From NCBI GenBank assembly GCA_014621425.1, contig JAANBB010000031.1:1-64000 (forward strand): DNA of 64,000 nucleotides, read 5' to 3'. Source of the DNA: Cylindrodendrum hubeiense (Eukaryota > Ascomycota > Sordariomycetes > Hypocreales > Nectriaceae). Each line of letters opens with the position of its first letter. The stretch's first letter is position 1. Positions 46,472 to 58,700 of this stretch are shown here, one piece after another. Both the position numbers and the translations under genes were made by a program. The notes beneath the pieces were generated by a model. The model did not search any database and had not been told where the DNA came from. It worked only from the letters and a program-made list of their open reading frames with translations.

Positions 46472-46644
46472 ATGTCATCACCACCCCTCCGCCTCGCCAT
46501 CCTCGAGGCCGACACACCGCAGCCGCAGACCCGCGACAGGTACGGCGGCTACACGGGCGTCTTCACGGCTCTCCTCGGCGCCGCCGCCCAGTCGCTCAGC
46601 CCGCCGCAGAAGCTCGACGAGCTCGTGTCCATCAAGGGCTATGA
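46306..46644 (+). other. Upstream ORF overlapping the amidotransferase start, with signal-anchor sequence
   Basis: An ATG at 46306 opens a 112-codon frame that overlaps the next gene's ATG at 46472 in another frame. Its first 35 residues look like a signal anchor: MAMYAARKQ then LSLLLILAFAALLYWHL. The later part is Pro/Arg-rich shadow of the main frame. It could be a translated regulatory uORF, or a 5' exon of a membrane-anchored form if an unseen splice brings it into frame. I saw no convincing splice pair. Confidence 0.35.
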
Positions 46645-47391
46645 CGTCGTCAACAAGCTGCACTCGTACCCCGCGCTCGACGACATCGACGCCGTGCTCA
46701 TCACCGGCTCGCGCCACACGGCGTTCGACAGCGACCCGTGGATCATCAACCTCGTCAACTTCACCAAGCTCGCCATTGACAGCGGCCGCGTCAAGGTCGT
46801 CGGTGTCTGCTTCGGCCATCAGATCATCGGCCGGGCCGTGGGCGCGCCGCTGGGCAAGAGCGACAAGGGCTGGGAGGTGGCCGTGACCGACGTCGCCTTG
46901 ACGGCCAAGGGCAAAGAGATATTCGGGTTGGACAAATTGGTACGTAAATACCGGATCCCGCCTCTACCCTGCCGCTGCTTCTACCCTGCCGCTGTTGCCG
47001 CTGCCGCTGCCGCCGCACCGCTGCATCATCTTGTACCACCATGCGCAACATGCAAAAACTACAAGGCTACTTACACAGGACCCTGCTCACATGCTTCTAG
47101 CGCATCCACCAGATGCACCGCGACATCCTATTCGACTTCCCCGCAGACTCTATCCCGCTCGGATCCAATGATATCTGTGCCGTCCAGGGCATGTACCGCC
47201 CGGGCTCGTACATCACCATCCAGGGCCACCCCGAGTTCAACGCCGAGATCATGTCCGAGATTCTCTTCAACCGCCACACCGTCGGCATCTTCACCGACGA
47301 GGTGTACGAGGACGGCATGAAGCGCACTCCCATCCCCCACGACGGCGTCGCCATTGCCAGGGCCTTTCTCAAGTTCATGAGAGAGGGCTGA
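46472..47391 (+). CDS. Class I glutamine amidotransferase-like protein
   Basis: Two exons, 46472-46939 and 47101-47391, give 252 aa with a 161-base intron (GTACGT...TAG). This is a free-standing GATase1 domain of the GMP-synthase-like type. The nucleophile is Cys113 in GVCFGHQIIG, and His199 and Glu201 in IQGHPEFN complete the triad. ITGSRHTAFD precedes the nucleophile. Similar fungal proteins are annotated as GMP synthase-like amidotransferases; the acceptor substrate is unknown and no synthetase domain is attached. The ATG at 46472 sits in an ideal gccaccATGtc context. The gene converges on the receptor gene. Confidence 0.9.
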
Positions 47392-47955
47392 GGGGCTGGC
47401 ACGTGTGCACATTTACTCACCACACACACTCGCACTCACACACACCAACGCACGCACACATACGCACGCGCACTCAAAAGGGGGCGCCTGCAGCGTCCAA
47501 TTACAGAGGAGGTATCCTTACATGGGTAAGTAGACTGCACCAACGTACCAACCAGTACGGCATGTACTTGCAAGGGTTATGAGCAGGTCTGTTGGCCATC
47601 ACAGATAGATAGCATAGATGTGCAACAGACAATGTGTGCTTGATCAAAGTGGTAGCCAACGTGAGTCTCGTTGTACGTAAATTTGTCTTGATATTTCATC
47701 TTCAATTAAATGCGCTCGTCTTCTCGGACTCGAATGTGGTCGTGGAACGATCCTGTTCAACCTAGCAACGCCTATTAATGCAAATCTCCTGATGCCAGTA
47801 TGCCTCCTTCTAGCCTGTGTTCGTATCTGGGTATCATGCCGTAACCTTCCGTCCAATGTCGTAGTACATAATGCTGTGCAGTGCCCATCCTTCCATATCC
47901 ATCGTCCCCGCGCCGCTCTCGTTCAATGCTCGCCAATCCATCTCTTCTGGGCCGC
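47392..47955. other. Convergent intergenic region with CA-rich tract
   Basis: A CA/CG microsatellite-like stretch lies at about 47417-47476. The rest holds the 3' ends of the two converging genes. No gene is seen. Confidence 0.5.
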
Positions 47956-49770
47956 CTAATCATCACGATCCCACCATTCCGGGGTCACCTTGCGACTGAT
48001 TTGAGGATCTTGTCGCCTGTCAGCCAGTTCCCTGTCGCGTCGTTCCTTGGCGAGCCTGCCATCAATCATCATTTCATCTCTGGTTCGTCCTGCATTTGTG
48101 TTCATCCCATTATTGTGGCCTCGTTGGGTCCAGCAGAAGCCATGTCCAAGTCGTCGGGTGTGTAACCAGGGCTTCTCCTTCAGTGAAAAGATGAGAGCAT
48201 CGACGAATCCCTGCAGGCACAGGCAAGAAATGCTGACCATTCTCATAGGGAACGGTGCTCCTTTATCGTAGCTTGTCAGGTGCACAACAAAGGGCAAAAC
48301 CCACATGGCAATATAAGCAATCGGGTATATGAGGACGAGTCGAAGTTGTCGGCGAATGGTCTCTCGGGTTTTGACCAAGCCCGTAGTATCAAGCATATGC
48401 TCCTCAAGGATGGGACTCTCAGAGTCTGAACTTTTAGCACTCTCTGGGCTAAGCACTGAGAAGATGTGAGGTAGTGAGGGTGTCCGGGATTGAGGCAGTG
48501 AGGGTGTCCGGGATTGAGGCAGTGAGGGTGTCCGGGATCGAGACATCATAGGGAAGGATGCAGGTCGGGTCCAAACCCCGCCAAAATTTTCGGTGAAGTG
48601 CATACGAGGCGATGTAGCCTTGGGTGATGTTGGTGATAGTTGCGAATCCTGCAAATGAGCGTCTGGAGGCGTCGTCAATTCTTCAGCCACGGAAGTGGAT
48701 GTGGGGTGCAGGTCCACGTCCGAGTCCTGCCTCCCCTGATACGGCGGCAGGGTTTCGTCAATTCCTGTCTGGCTTAATTTGGATTTCGTTGATTGATAGG
48801 ATTTTCGTGAGAGCTTCGAGATATAGTATTTGGGATCAACGTGAAGGGTACTCATCGTTGATACGGAGTATTGCCGGCCGCGCTCGTCTCTGGAGTTTCG
48901 GCGAGACGATGTGACAGATTGGGTATTGCGATGGTATGCATTCGATGGGGTGGTTATTCCTGAACTCTTGCATCTTGCTGGCGCTCCGGGGGTGTCAAGA
49001 GAAACAGAGCCATGTTGAGTGGTTCTGGCCGTTTCGAACCTTCTCATCAGAACCCGGACGTAGATGTAAAGCGAGAGACTGATGACGACGATGGCTGTGA
49101 ATATGAGATATCGCGGAACCCAGCTTAGTAAAAGTCTCGTCCACATGGGGTCCACTGGCAGCCAGCAAAACTGGCCAGTGTTGATATATGCCGTCTTGTT
49201 GAGAAAGGCCAGCCCAGCCAGGAGACTTGGGAAAATAAAGATGACCGGGTATGCGTATTTTCGAAAGGGATACAACCCCTGCTCCCCGCGGAAGATGTAA
49301 AGCGCAGTGTGTAGGGTGATGAGGGCGACAGCAAGGTCGGAGGCGCCCATGCTCATGACGAGGAAGAAGCCGCTGACATTGCAAAAACGGCTGTCTGAAT
49401 CGATTGTGCCGTAGACCAGCTCAACGGCTGGAAAGATGAGGAACCAACAAGCTTTGAACATGTCGCTCCCGATTAGTATCATGATGAGGCTGTCGTAGTG
49501 TTAGAGCGCGCACGTTGGACACGGACCAGAAGAAACTCACTCATGGCGGAAACTCCTCTTCATACGGACAAACCAGTATGAGGCCACAACGCCTGCGATG
49601 ATGCTAAGAGAGGCCGAGGCCACGGACGCAATATGGAGGGAATACGTCTCATGGGGGGCCAGAATGGGCATGATCTCGTTGTGAATGGCTCGCGTGTGAT
49701 GAATTGAGCTGTAGCCGGGCCATTTTGTCGACACAGGCGGCAGCCAGTTGGGGGGTAGCCGGGGCGACAT
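47956..49770 (-). CDS. Seven-transmembrane receptor, Git3/cAMP-receptor-like
   Basis: Two exons, 49770-49541 and 49489-47956, give 587 aa with a 51-base intron. Seven hydrophobic segments are visible. Five lie in the first 240 residues, including RHDLIMILIGSDMFKACWFL (TM2), GFFLVMSMGASDLAVALITL (TM3) and LSWVPRYLIFTAIVVISL (TM5). TM6 (LVLIYPIAYIAMWVLPFVV) and TM7 (SISCLCLQGFVDALIFSL) lie near the C-terminus. TM2, TM3 and TM5 match the fungal Git3/Gpr1 (glucose or amino-acid sensing) and cAMP-receptor-like classes; I cannot separate these. The third cytoplasmic loop is about 240 residues, Ser/Thr-rich, with three copies of SRTPSLPQ, a likely phosphorylation platform. Coupling to a G-alpha/cAMP pathway is expected from the family. 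Confidence 0.9.
48473..48544 (-). repeat. 24-base tandem repeat x3 inside the receptor gene
   Basis: Three near-identical 24-base copies encode the octapeptide SRTPSLPQ in the third cytoplasmic loop. Copies 1 and 2 are identical on the plus strand and copy 3 has one or two changes. The copy number could vary between strains without breaking frame. Confidence 0.93.
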
Positions 49771-50260
49771 AGTCTCTAGGCAGGAAGCCTGCGCAGCGTG
49801 GGAGGAATGTGCGGTTCCAGATGTCGCGTCGTCGGGGCCGTGGTCGTGGTAGTCGTCGTGTGATGGGTTGTGTGCGAGATGGGCCTGAACGTCTCCGTCT
49901 CAGGCTCGAAGGGGTTGGATCTTGGAGTTATTACACGGCGGCATCGTGGGAGGAATTGGATTGACGAAGAGAGAAACCTCGTGGCAAGGCGCCGGCGGGC
50001 GTGGCGGGAAGATGTCGAGGAATGGTTCACGGGAGAGTGAGGGTCTTGGGCTTTGGTAAGCGGCAGGGCGTTGCCAACAGAGCCAAGCCGGCGCGGAAGT
50101 AAGCAGCGGAGCGAGGAATTTGACTTTGAATTCCGTTCCTGCCTCGTCGTCGTCGTCCGGCTCCGAGTGCGTTCCGGGATCGGCAAGGTGCAAGGTTAGT
50201 TGCGCCGCCGGTGCTTCCTAGACGGGAACCCAAACCTCAGCAGCTCGCTCGCTCACAAGC

Positions 50261-50312
50261 TCTGGATCTCAGCTCTAGATCTCAGCTCTGGATCTCAGCT
50301 ATCGATCTCAGC
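50261..50312. repeat. Tandem repeat, 13-base unit x4
   Basis: The unit tctggatctcagc is repeated four times with one to three changes per copy. Confidence 0.9.
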
Positions 50313-51396
50313 TGGCAGAGCATTCGCAAACGGAGCAAGTGGGAGAGGGGGCAAGAGATGGGGGACGGCCCAATGGCAGTGGTGCAGCGCCGTACTTACG
50401 TATGTACGTCTCTAGGCGCAACGTGTCCCATTCCACGGCCGAGGAGTGGAGGACAGACAGCGCGCGCTGGCTGGGAAGGGAGCCACCGACTCAGCAACGG
50501 CGAAGAGCGAGCAGCGAGCGGCGAGGGAGTGAGACGATGGCACTCGGCGCAGAGACAACACGAGATGATGATGCCCCGAGACAAGGCCAGACACTGCAGA
50601 CCTGGCCCGCAGCTAGACGAGCGTGGTCGACGCGGCCATGGCCATGGGACTCCAAGACTCCCAGAGGCCAAATCGACGCCGGCCTCTTGGTGCTGGGACT
50701 CAATCTGGTGGCTGGTCGCCCCCCGTCGCCCCCCGTCGCCCCCGATCATCGCGAGGAGACTTTGCGGCGCGATTGTGGGCACGCATGGCGTTCTCGACAG
50801 CCCAGCTTGCCCAACTCTAGCGAGGCCCAGCCGAGAATACCGACTGAAAAGCGGAGGATACGACGCCCACCCCGCGTGCTAGGACCGTCTGGAGGCCCGG
50901 ACCACAGCTCTACCGCAGATATGGTGGAGATGCCGGAGAGATGGCCGCCTGTCGCCCAATGATGCCCGCTCGGGATCTCTCTGCCAGGTCCACCGTGCAC
51001 AGACTGGACCGAGTCTCTTTTAATTTATGAGTCCATCAACAGCCAAGACGGGCTTGGCTGGGAGGATCTATGGGTCGTCGGCATTCGCAACCGCCAATAG
51101 CCACCAACAACCACCCACAACCACCCACACATGGGGCGGCAAGTGGGAAGAATACCGAGAGGAGGCTCTCGACTAGTATCCATCAGTTATGGATGCCATG
51201 GGCGTCGGACCCGCGGAGACGGGTGCCTGGTCATTGCTTTTCCTCTTGCTGGCGCCTTTGCTTTTGCCCACAAGGGAGACGACGCCGCCAGTCCGTGACC
51301 GGTGGTCTGATATCGGGAGGACGCCGGACAATTTGCACTGATCTACGGGTAAAGGCGCCCCAAATGTCGGGTAGCGGGGTGGTAGGGTGGCACCGT

Positions 51397-51433
51397 CAGT
51401 GGCCAGCCAGTGGCCAGTCAGTGGCCAGTCAGC
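51397..51433. repeat. Tandem repeat, about 11-base unit x3
   Basis: The unit cagtggccagt is repeated about three times with small changes. Confidence 0.8.
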
Positions 51434-52312
51434 GTCTCCTAACTCAGATCTATTCATCGACCGAAACGAAACAACCTAGGGCGGCTCTGCCGTTCGCCGA
51501 TGACATCAATAGCATCCCCACGAACGCGGAAAGCCGCTACCTCATCACCCATCCAGACAACAGACAGCAAACACGACGGGCGTAGATCCTTCAATGCTCG
51601 CTTAAAAGGTTCTCCTTACCGACCCTCCATCTCGTTCGTGTCTGACATGGCAACCCACTCGCCCAGAACACGTGTGTAGCAAGCAGCAGGCTTTCACATA
51701 CTCGACCCAACAGTCTGAGTCCAGTCCCATTGTTTAGGCCGCCTCTGCAAATCGAAACCACAGCGATGCAAACCACAACAATGCAAAGCAAACATTCTAT
51801 CCACCCCGCCCTGCATCGCTGGCATATATTTGGTCCGAGATGACGTCCGCCCGCTGCTGAGGCTCGCGGAGACGCAACCCACTCCATGATTCCCTCGGTA
51901 GCCTATTTGAAGGTTGACTGAATCAGGATGGGCTGATCTCCGACGTTCTCGGTCGATCTCATCCCGTCCTGTCGGCCGATTGAACCCAAAGGCTCTCCAC
52001 TTTCCTGTCTCGGGTGCTCCAGCTTGACCGGACCAGCCTACAGTCAGTGCGAGGGGGGGGGTGGTCATGACCAAAGGGGGCAGCCGGCGAGACCCATCGT
52101 CCTTGGTCTCAAACTCAGACTCCCTTTTGGGGAGCCCGCCTCTGGTATTTTCCCGCCGTGGCTGTGGGACGGAAACAAGCCTATCAAGAGTCGCCGTAGC
52201 TGAATAGCCCGGGTGTCATTCCTGGCTTCCGCTCTGAGCCTTCGCACGTTGGATGTGCGCTCACTGGGTGGCCATTACACTTTACTGGTGCGCTCAGAGA
52301 CAAACTTCCACG

Positions 52313-52360
52313 TGAGCGCCTCAATGAGCGCCTCAATAAGCGCCCCATTGAGCGCCCCAA
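52313..52360. repeat. Tandem repeat, 12-base unit x4
   Basis: The unit tgagcgcctcaa occurs four times. The first two copies are identical and the others carry two or three changes. Confidence 0.9.
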
Positions 52361-54337
52361 TCTCCCGATCAGACTGCTGGGTTCTCAGCGTGGCAAATGC
52401 TTGTCACGGGAATGGTACGATGTGCAGTTCAGCTGGGAGCTGGGAGCTGGGAGCTGGGTCCCCAGCCTCGTCGAGTTTTGTGCGAGCATCTACAACACCA
52501 CGTGTCCGAGGTCGCCAATCGGAAGATTACGCCCTCATATAGATTAAAAGAGAGGACTGACGAGCTGTAATATCTTTATCTCACTTGCCCAAACTGGTAA
52601 AACTTGGGCCGACAGAGAGCGTTCTACAGCCACCGATGGCCTCAGAGTTTCGCAAAAGGCGTGCCTAGGGTAACGTCTAGACAGACATAAGGAGCATGGG
52701 AATTCCGCAATTCGGTCATAATGAGGAAGCAGGCTTGGTCCCAGTGATCGACCCTACAATATCTATCAGCTGCTGCGTCTGACTAATTCCATGATTTTGA
52801 ATGTACTTCCGATGCGCCTTGACGTACGGCCTCTCTTTTGAAACCGTGCTCCGTTCTGAGGGAAACCCAGCCTAACCCAATTTGGCCAACGTATTACTTG
52901 AGAAATGGGGGAGATCAACAAAACAAAGCCGTACATACTAATTTTGGTCATGTGCTGATAGATCATGCGCAGCTAAGCGGCAAAACGGGCATCCGATCTT
53001 ACGGCAACCGCGACGCGTCGGCAGCCTGTTGATTAAGGGATGCGTTTTCGCCTAGCTGCTGAGGTCGCATCGCCTTGGATTTTTCGTATTGGGGACCGCG
53101 GCGCTAGAGCTCAAGTGAGAAGGTGCTAAAGAGTTAAAAGTGCCGTGTTGAGGTGGTACACGCTATCAGGAAGTCATCACCGTGGTGTTGTGACATGAAA
53201 TTAGGAGAAGTCATTGAGGACTGTTACTGTAATCTGACGTAAAGGATGTTAGATCATAGTCAGCAAAAATTCGGGTGTCTTACGTGACTTATTTTCTACT
53301 AAGTCTAGTGGGGATCGACATACTGTAAAATCTTAATAAATTAGCCATGCATAGCCACTCGGTTCTTGCGCAAATGCCCAATCTATTAACTGGAATCCCT
53401 CTATGTATGGTAAAACCGTGTTGAAAAGTGACACCAAGCCTGGCCAATTTAGTGAGATTTTTGCGGTACCTCTTAATAGTCACACTCAGGGCCGTTGCGG
53501 ACGGCCTGTAGCACGGTGTCTCTACAAATTGAGCACGGTTTCAGTTATGGAGACCCTGACTTACGAGCCACAGCATACGACGACAATGGCTGAGCCGGTA
53601 CACTACTAACTCACCACCAGCGCTCATTTTTTCCTAATTGGGCAAAATCGCAAACCCAACACGGCAGTATTCGCGCGACTTTCTCTATGACAAGGCTCCA
53701 CGCAATGAAGACGGCCCTCAATCAAACGGCGTTTGTCCAATCATTTCAGCTCAGCCTTGCGCATTGCCAGGCAGCCAGGTCAATGCGACCAAGGGCTGTG
53801 CCTGACGAGGCAGTGTTGGCGTCGATCTCCTACCACCTGCCAATCGGCGCACCTCGTTTGAGGCGGTGCAGATCGCCGCACTTCTCACAGTCGCACTCAT
53901 CCGATCGTCGCAATGGAAGCCTTCTAGAATAACCAATCTCGTCAGCGCAGCTCACCATCCGGGCGGCCAAGAACCTGGGAATATGACGTGTGATTGATGT
54001 CGGCTGACTACTAAGAGGACGTGACAATGACCATGCCTAGTTACTCCGCCATCAGTAATGGGACATATAGAGTGGAAAGTGCCCTTGATCCATCATTCGT
54101 AATACTTCATCTCAGCTTGATTTCACATTCATAAACCCATTCGTCCAAACACTTCAAGTCACTTAACAAATTTGCTTGACAAAGCCAGATCCGCACACCA
54201 ACCCTATCACAAATCTCCCAAAACCACAACTCGGACTTGGTTGAACCAAGCCAGAGAGCGCAAGCGGACACGCATCATTCAAGGCCCAGTGCCAATACCA
54301 CAGCCTGGACCATTCAGAAACTGCACCAACCGCAACC

Positions 54338-54580
54338 ATGTGTTTCGGTAGTTCAGGAAACAAGAACCGCCAGAATAGAGGCGCCCACGGCTCCCGACCC
54401 GCCAAGTCGAAGCGATACTATGGTCACCCGTCAGTCGGTTACCCAGGCGCCCCTTACACAGGCCACGGTCATCATCACCACGGGGGTGATGGAGGAGGAC
54501 ACGGAGGACATCATGGAGGTGATGGAGGTGGAGGAGGAGGCGGTGATGGTGGCGGCGGTGGTGGCGGCGGCGGCGGATAA
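54338..54580 (+). CDS. Small Gly/His-rich protein with MCFG start
   Basis: This 80-aa frame begins MCFGSSGNKNRQNR, the start shared by a group of very small fungal proteins of unknown role. A basic stretch (RPAKSKRYYGHP) follows, then GHHHHGGDGGG and an uninterrupted Gly/Asp tail of about 30 residues ending in ten Gly. Cys2 next to the start could be acylated, and the His cluster could bind metal ions; both are inferences. The upstream A/C-rich leader fits an expressed fungal gene. No intron is needed. Confidence 0.6.
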   Translation: MCFGSSGNKNRQNRGAHGSRPAKSKRYYGHPSVGYPGAPYTGHGHHHHGGDGGGHGGHHGGDGGGGGGGDGGGGGGGGGG

Positions 54581-55781
54581 GAACCGACGAGGAACGAGTT
54601 TGCGGCTGTAAGATAGACAAAGGAAGAACAGATACCTGGGAATTGGCCCGACTTGAAATGAATACGACAATGATACCAAGTTTGCTCAGCGAGTGTCAGT
54701 GATATACCGCCACGGATCTTTGAAGTGACCTACCTATTCTATCAGGAATGTTTGAAGAGTAAAGTGTTGATCTTGTGGAGTTTAGGGGAATCGGAAGAAC
54801 CCAAGCCCGCCGGTTGGTCTCCTGTTGATCTCTCATTATGCAGGACTTAACCTGCTCGGAATTGGATTACGAGTTGGTCCCGTAGGACTTGTTGTTTGTG
54901 GTGCGAATGGCGGCCTTGGAGATTGACAATGGATGTAGGGTAGTTGACTTGAGATTCATTAACGTCTGACACCAATAGTACACGCATCCAGGAAAGACGG
55001 GGATAACAATGGTATTACAGAGCTTGGTGCGTTTCTTAGTTCCAAAAATAAAGAGAATGTAATCTAGCGATGCATCACTCGACATTGCTCATGCACGCAC
55101 ACAAACACCCGCGCGATGATTTACTCGATGTTTCTCTGCTCAAACACTCCATATTGATCTTGATCGAGATCTTCACTCCGATCTCACCTCCCTCTCCTCC
55201 TCATCTCCTACCCAAACACACACGTGCTATGATTCACTGCAGGCGTTGCCATCTCAATACTTAAACCGCCCTCACAACACGCACGCGTTCTCTCTCTCTT
55301 CCATCTCCCTCACCTTCACACCTCTACCTCCCTCCTCTCCTCGTGTGCCTACCTCCCTTTCACCAAGTCATCTTTATTTTCCAACCTTTCCTCTCTGAGG
55401 ATCTTCGATCAGTGGTCTGATTCTTCCCACTTCAACAGTCTTTGCAGGCGGAAGCACCTCAAAGCGCACCCCGTTTCACGTGGACTGTACTTCAACCCTG
55501 CGCCCGTTTCTCTACTTCATTTACCAGTCAGCGCGTTGCAACCTACGCTCTTTTCTCTTCATCACATCATTCCGCATATCTCAAACATCTTATCTCTTGT
55601 ACCTTCTGCACCTCAAACTCTTCCCAGTTCCAACAAAACCAGCAGAGACTTGTTTTGGACTATTCAGCCTTGCCCAAACTCTATCTTATGGGATCATACC
55701 ACCAGTGAGTCCACGCCTACTGAATCTCCCAATCTCGCGATGATTCATGCCCTAATTTATTTCTAGATCACACATCCAAAG
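54581..55781. other. Intergenic, 1.2 kb, pyrimidine-rich at right
   Basis: The left part holds the 3' end of the small MCFG gene. From about 55140 the plus strand is CT-rich and is probably the promoter and 5' UTR of the SNF2 helicase gene. Open frames in 55442-55766 have no family similarity and look like leader sequence. Confidence 0.45.
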
Positions 55782-58700
55782 ATGGATGTAACTCCTCCCC
55801 AGAGCGTGGAGCCAGGTTCCCCAGCTCGCAAAAAGAGAAAACAAGACAAGCCCAGCGAACCGGGGAAAGTGAAGGCTGAAGACGAGGATGTTCCCATGGG
55901 CGAGACTTCTGAACCACCCCATGGATTCCTCCCCCGCAGCGTCAAGGCTGAAGGAAAACCAGACACCACCATGAGAGATGCACCCCAGATTGGGACCCCC
56001 GAAGACACACCAGTGCCCGAGCCTACCACCAGCTCCAGTTCGAAGGGCAAAAGCATCCTTACCGAACAGATCAGTCTGGGCGAATCTTCCCACGAGGTGG
56101 CTCCAAAATCTCAAGGGTATCAATCTGATACCGGGTCCGATCCGTTACAGCCCCGTGAGGAAGACCAGCCATCCGATGAGCATGAATCAAGTTCTGATTC
56201 GGAAGATTCTACTAATGATGATGAAGAAGACTCGGAATGGGACAAGTCAGCCCCAAAGGCCAAATCGCGGTCGAAGAAAAAGTTGGTAGCGAAGAAGAAA
56301 CACAACATTTTCAAGACTGCACGTGAATTCGTTGCGCACCTCTATGAGATTGAGGATGCCGAGGAGGAGAAGCGCATACAACAGGGAGAAAAGAGTGGCG
56401 CTCGAAAGGCACAGAAGACTTCTTCCAGTCAGTCATCCACAAAACAGAAACCAGAAGCATCTGGGGAACCTCTTGGCCAACTGGATACTATGGACACCAG
56501 TATTCCAGATGCCAGTGTTTCTGCCATGCCAACTATTCAGGCAACGACGCATGAGATCCAGCTTCGCTTGTTTCGAAAGAGCATTCCTCAAAATTGCGAC
56601 ACCCGACGTAAAAATTCACAGCTCAAAGATCTGACAGAGGCTTTCAGGGGCTTCGGGTACAAGAAGGTTCGTGCAAAAAATGGAAAGTATCTCCTAACGG
56701 GTATGAAAACCCGCCTCTTCCCGTATCAACAGAACCCCTCATGGTGGATGGTGAAAAGAGAGTTGTCGCGGACAGCGCCTTACGGCGGCATGTTAGCTGA
56801 TACGATGGGCCTTGGAAAGACTGTCGTGAGCCTGAACACCATCGTGGGCAATCCACCCACACGTCAGATCATCCAGAAGTTCAGCAAGGCCACTTTGGTG
56901 GTTGTGCCAAGTCGAGATATAGCTCTACAGTGGCAGACGGAGATCATGAAGCATTGCGAACTTCAAGGACCCGTCATTATCTACTCCAAAACTAGTGAGG
57001 TAGCCGCGGGTACCTTCAAGTACTGTTGGATTGTGTAAGTCTTGAACACTCCCTACTAGGAAAGATACTGATATTAAGTAGGATAACTACCTACTCAGAG
57101 CTGGTCAGCCAATGCATGGGCAAGGCAAAAGTCAAGGCTCTCGAAGTCGAATGCGGCGATAACACTTCTTCTTTCGAAAGAAGGAAGAAGACCAACTCGG
57201 GCGTCCTTTTCCAGGTTAACTGGTATAGGGTGATTCTGGATGAGGCTCATTGCATCAAAAGCTCTTACAGTGCCTGTGAGTTTCTCTTCTGCATTATTGT
57301 GCCATACTGATGTCAAAAGCTGCCTTTGCCTGCTGGGAACTCCGATCTCTGTATCGTTGGACTTTGACTGGCACTCCCCTTGCCAATAATGCCAGTGGTA
57401 TGTTGCACGGGGCTCTGAAATACAAAATTGCGTAATACTCACACTCGCGCAGAGTTCTACCCATACCTGAAGTTTCTTCAGTGTAATTTCACCGGGAACC
57501 GAAGAGAATACAATACGAAATATGCTTCAAAGGTGAGCCTCCACCCCAGATCCCAATGACAGTATGTACTAATACAACTCGGTCACTATAGGACAGCAAT
57601 GAAGGAAACTTCGATGCACTGGTGAGTCTCATCATGTATAGACGGTAAGGCCCCCCCTGCATCTCAACCCATGTCTATGTTACTCAAAAAAGCTAGAACC
57701 ATGGAGGATGAGTTCTTGGGACGCCCAATTCTCGACCTCCCAGCCAAGCAACTCCACGACGTGTGGGTCCCACTTTCGAAGGAAGAAGAAACAATCTACG
57801 AGTAAGCTAAATTCCTCTCGTGCATTGCTAATTTCTTGTATCCGGGTTCCGTGTTATATCTAACATCTCGTCTAGATTTGTGGACAATCACTATGCCAGT
57901 TTGATCAAAGAGGCAAAGGCTGAGAAGGAAAAAAGAGACAAAGAAGACAAACAGAACGGCACCCAGCAGAACGGCACCCAGAAGAACGACGGGACGACTA
58001 TTTCAATCACAACTCTCCAATGGGGTCGGCTCTCGCGTCTGCGTCAAGCTGTATCTCACCCATTCAACTTGGAGAAAATGCTCAGAGGCAAAGTTGAGAA
58101 AAGTTTTGACCCGGAGAGCCTTGACCCGGAGAGCCTTGACAGGGAGAACATTGACAGGGAGAGCATTATGAAGTTGAATTCTCGTCTTGGAGTTCAAGTA
58201 CACCTCCCAATCATCCAACAACTTCGACACGGCGAACACTTTGCTGATGGGCTATCGAGATACAGTCCAGGCTTACAAAAGCTGGAAGCGATGGATCCCC
58301 GATCATTCTGGAGAAGCTTCAACATTGAGGTTTTGCTGACTCTCGTGGAGAATGAACATCTAGTAAAGGATGTTAACTGCAGTCTCTGCGCCAGGCAACA
58401 GCCGCCGTTGGAGCCAATCCGATCTGCGAGTGTGAGTACATTGTCAACAGGAAAGTATGGAACCAGTCTTGTTGACCAGAATAGTGTGAGCATATTTACT
58501 GCCAATCATGTGCTACGACAATGCTTGTCCACCATCCAGTCAGTTTTTCAATATAAAGGTTAAGAGTCTATTCCTAATCTATACGCAGAACTCGACGTGT
58601 AGGTATCCTGGGTGTTCTGCGCCACTTAAAGTCGGCGACAGGATAATGACCCTGGCTTGCGTCCAGAACGATGCGGCCAAAGATCCTAGATTCAAAGAGG

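Larger units (their letters stand above)
49771..54337. other. Gene-poor block, 4.6 kb
   Basis: No frame here has family motifs or coherent splice signals. The left end is the promoter of the receptor gene. Tandem tracts lie at 50261-50312, about 51397-51433 and 52313-52360. From 52550 the DNA is AT-richer, perhaps relic sequence. The right end (54110-54337) is A/C-rich like a fungal 5' UTR and leads into the small MCFG gene. Confidence 0.4.

Noticed and set aside
50211..50962. Two overlapping plus-strand frames of over 200 codons upstream of the receptor gene
   Set aside because: They overlap in different frames with Arg/Pro/Ser-rich, motif-free translations and include a tandem repeat.
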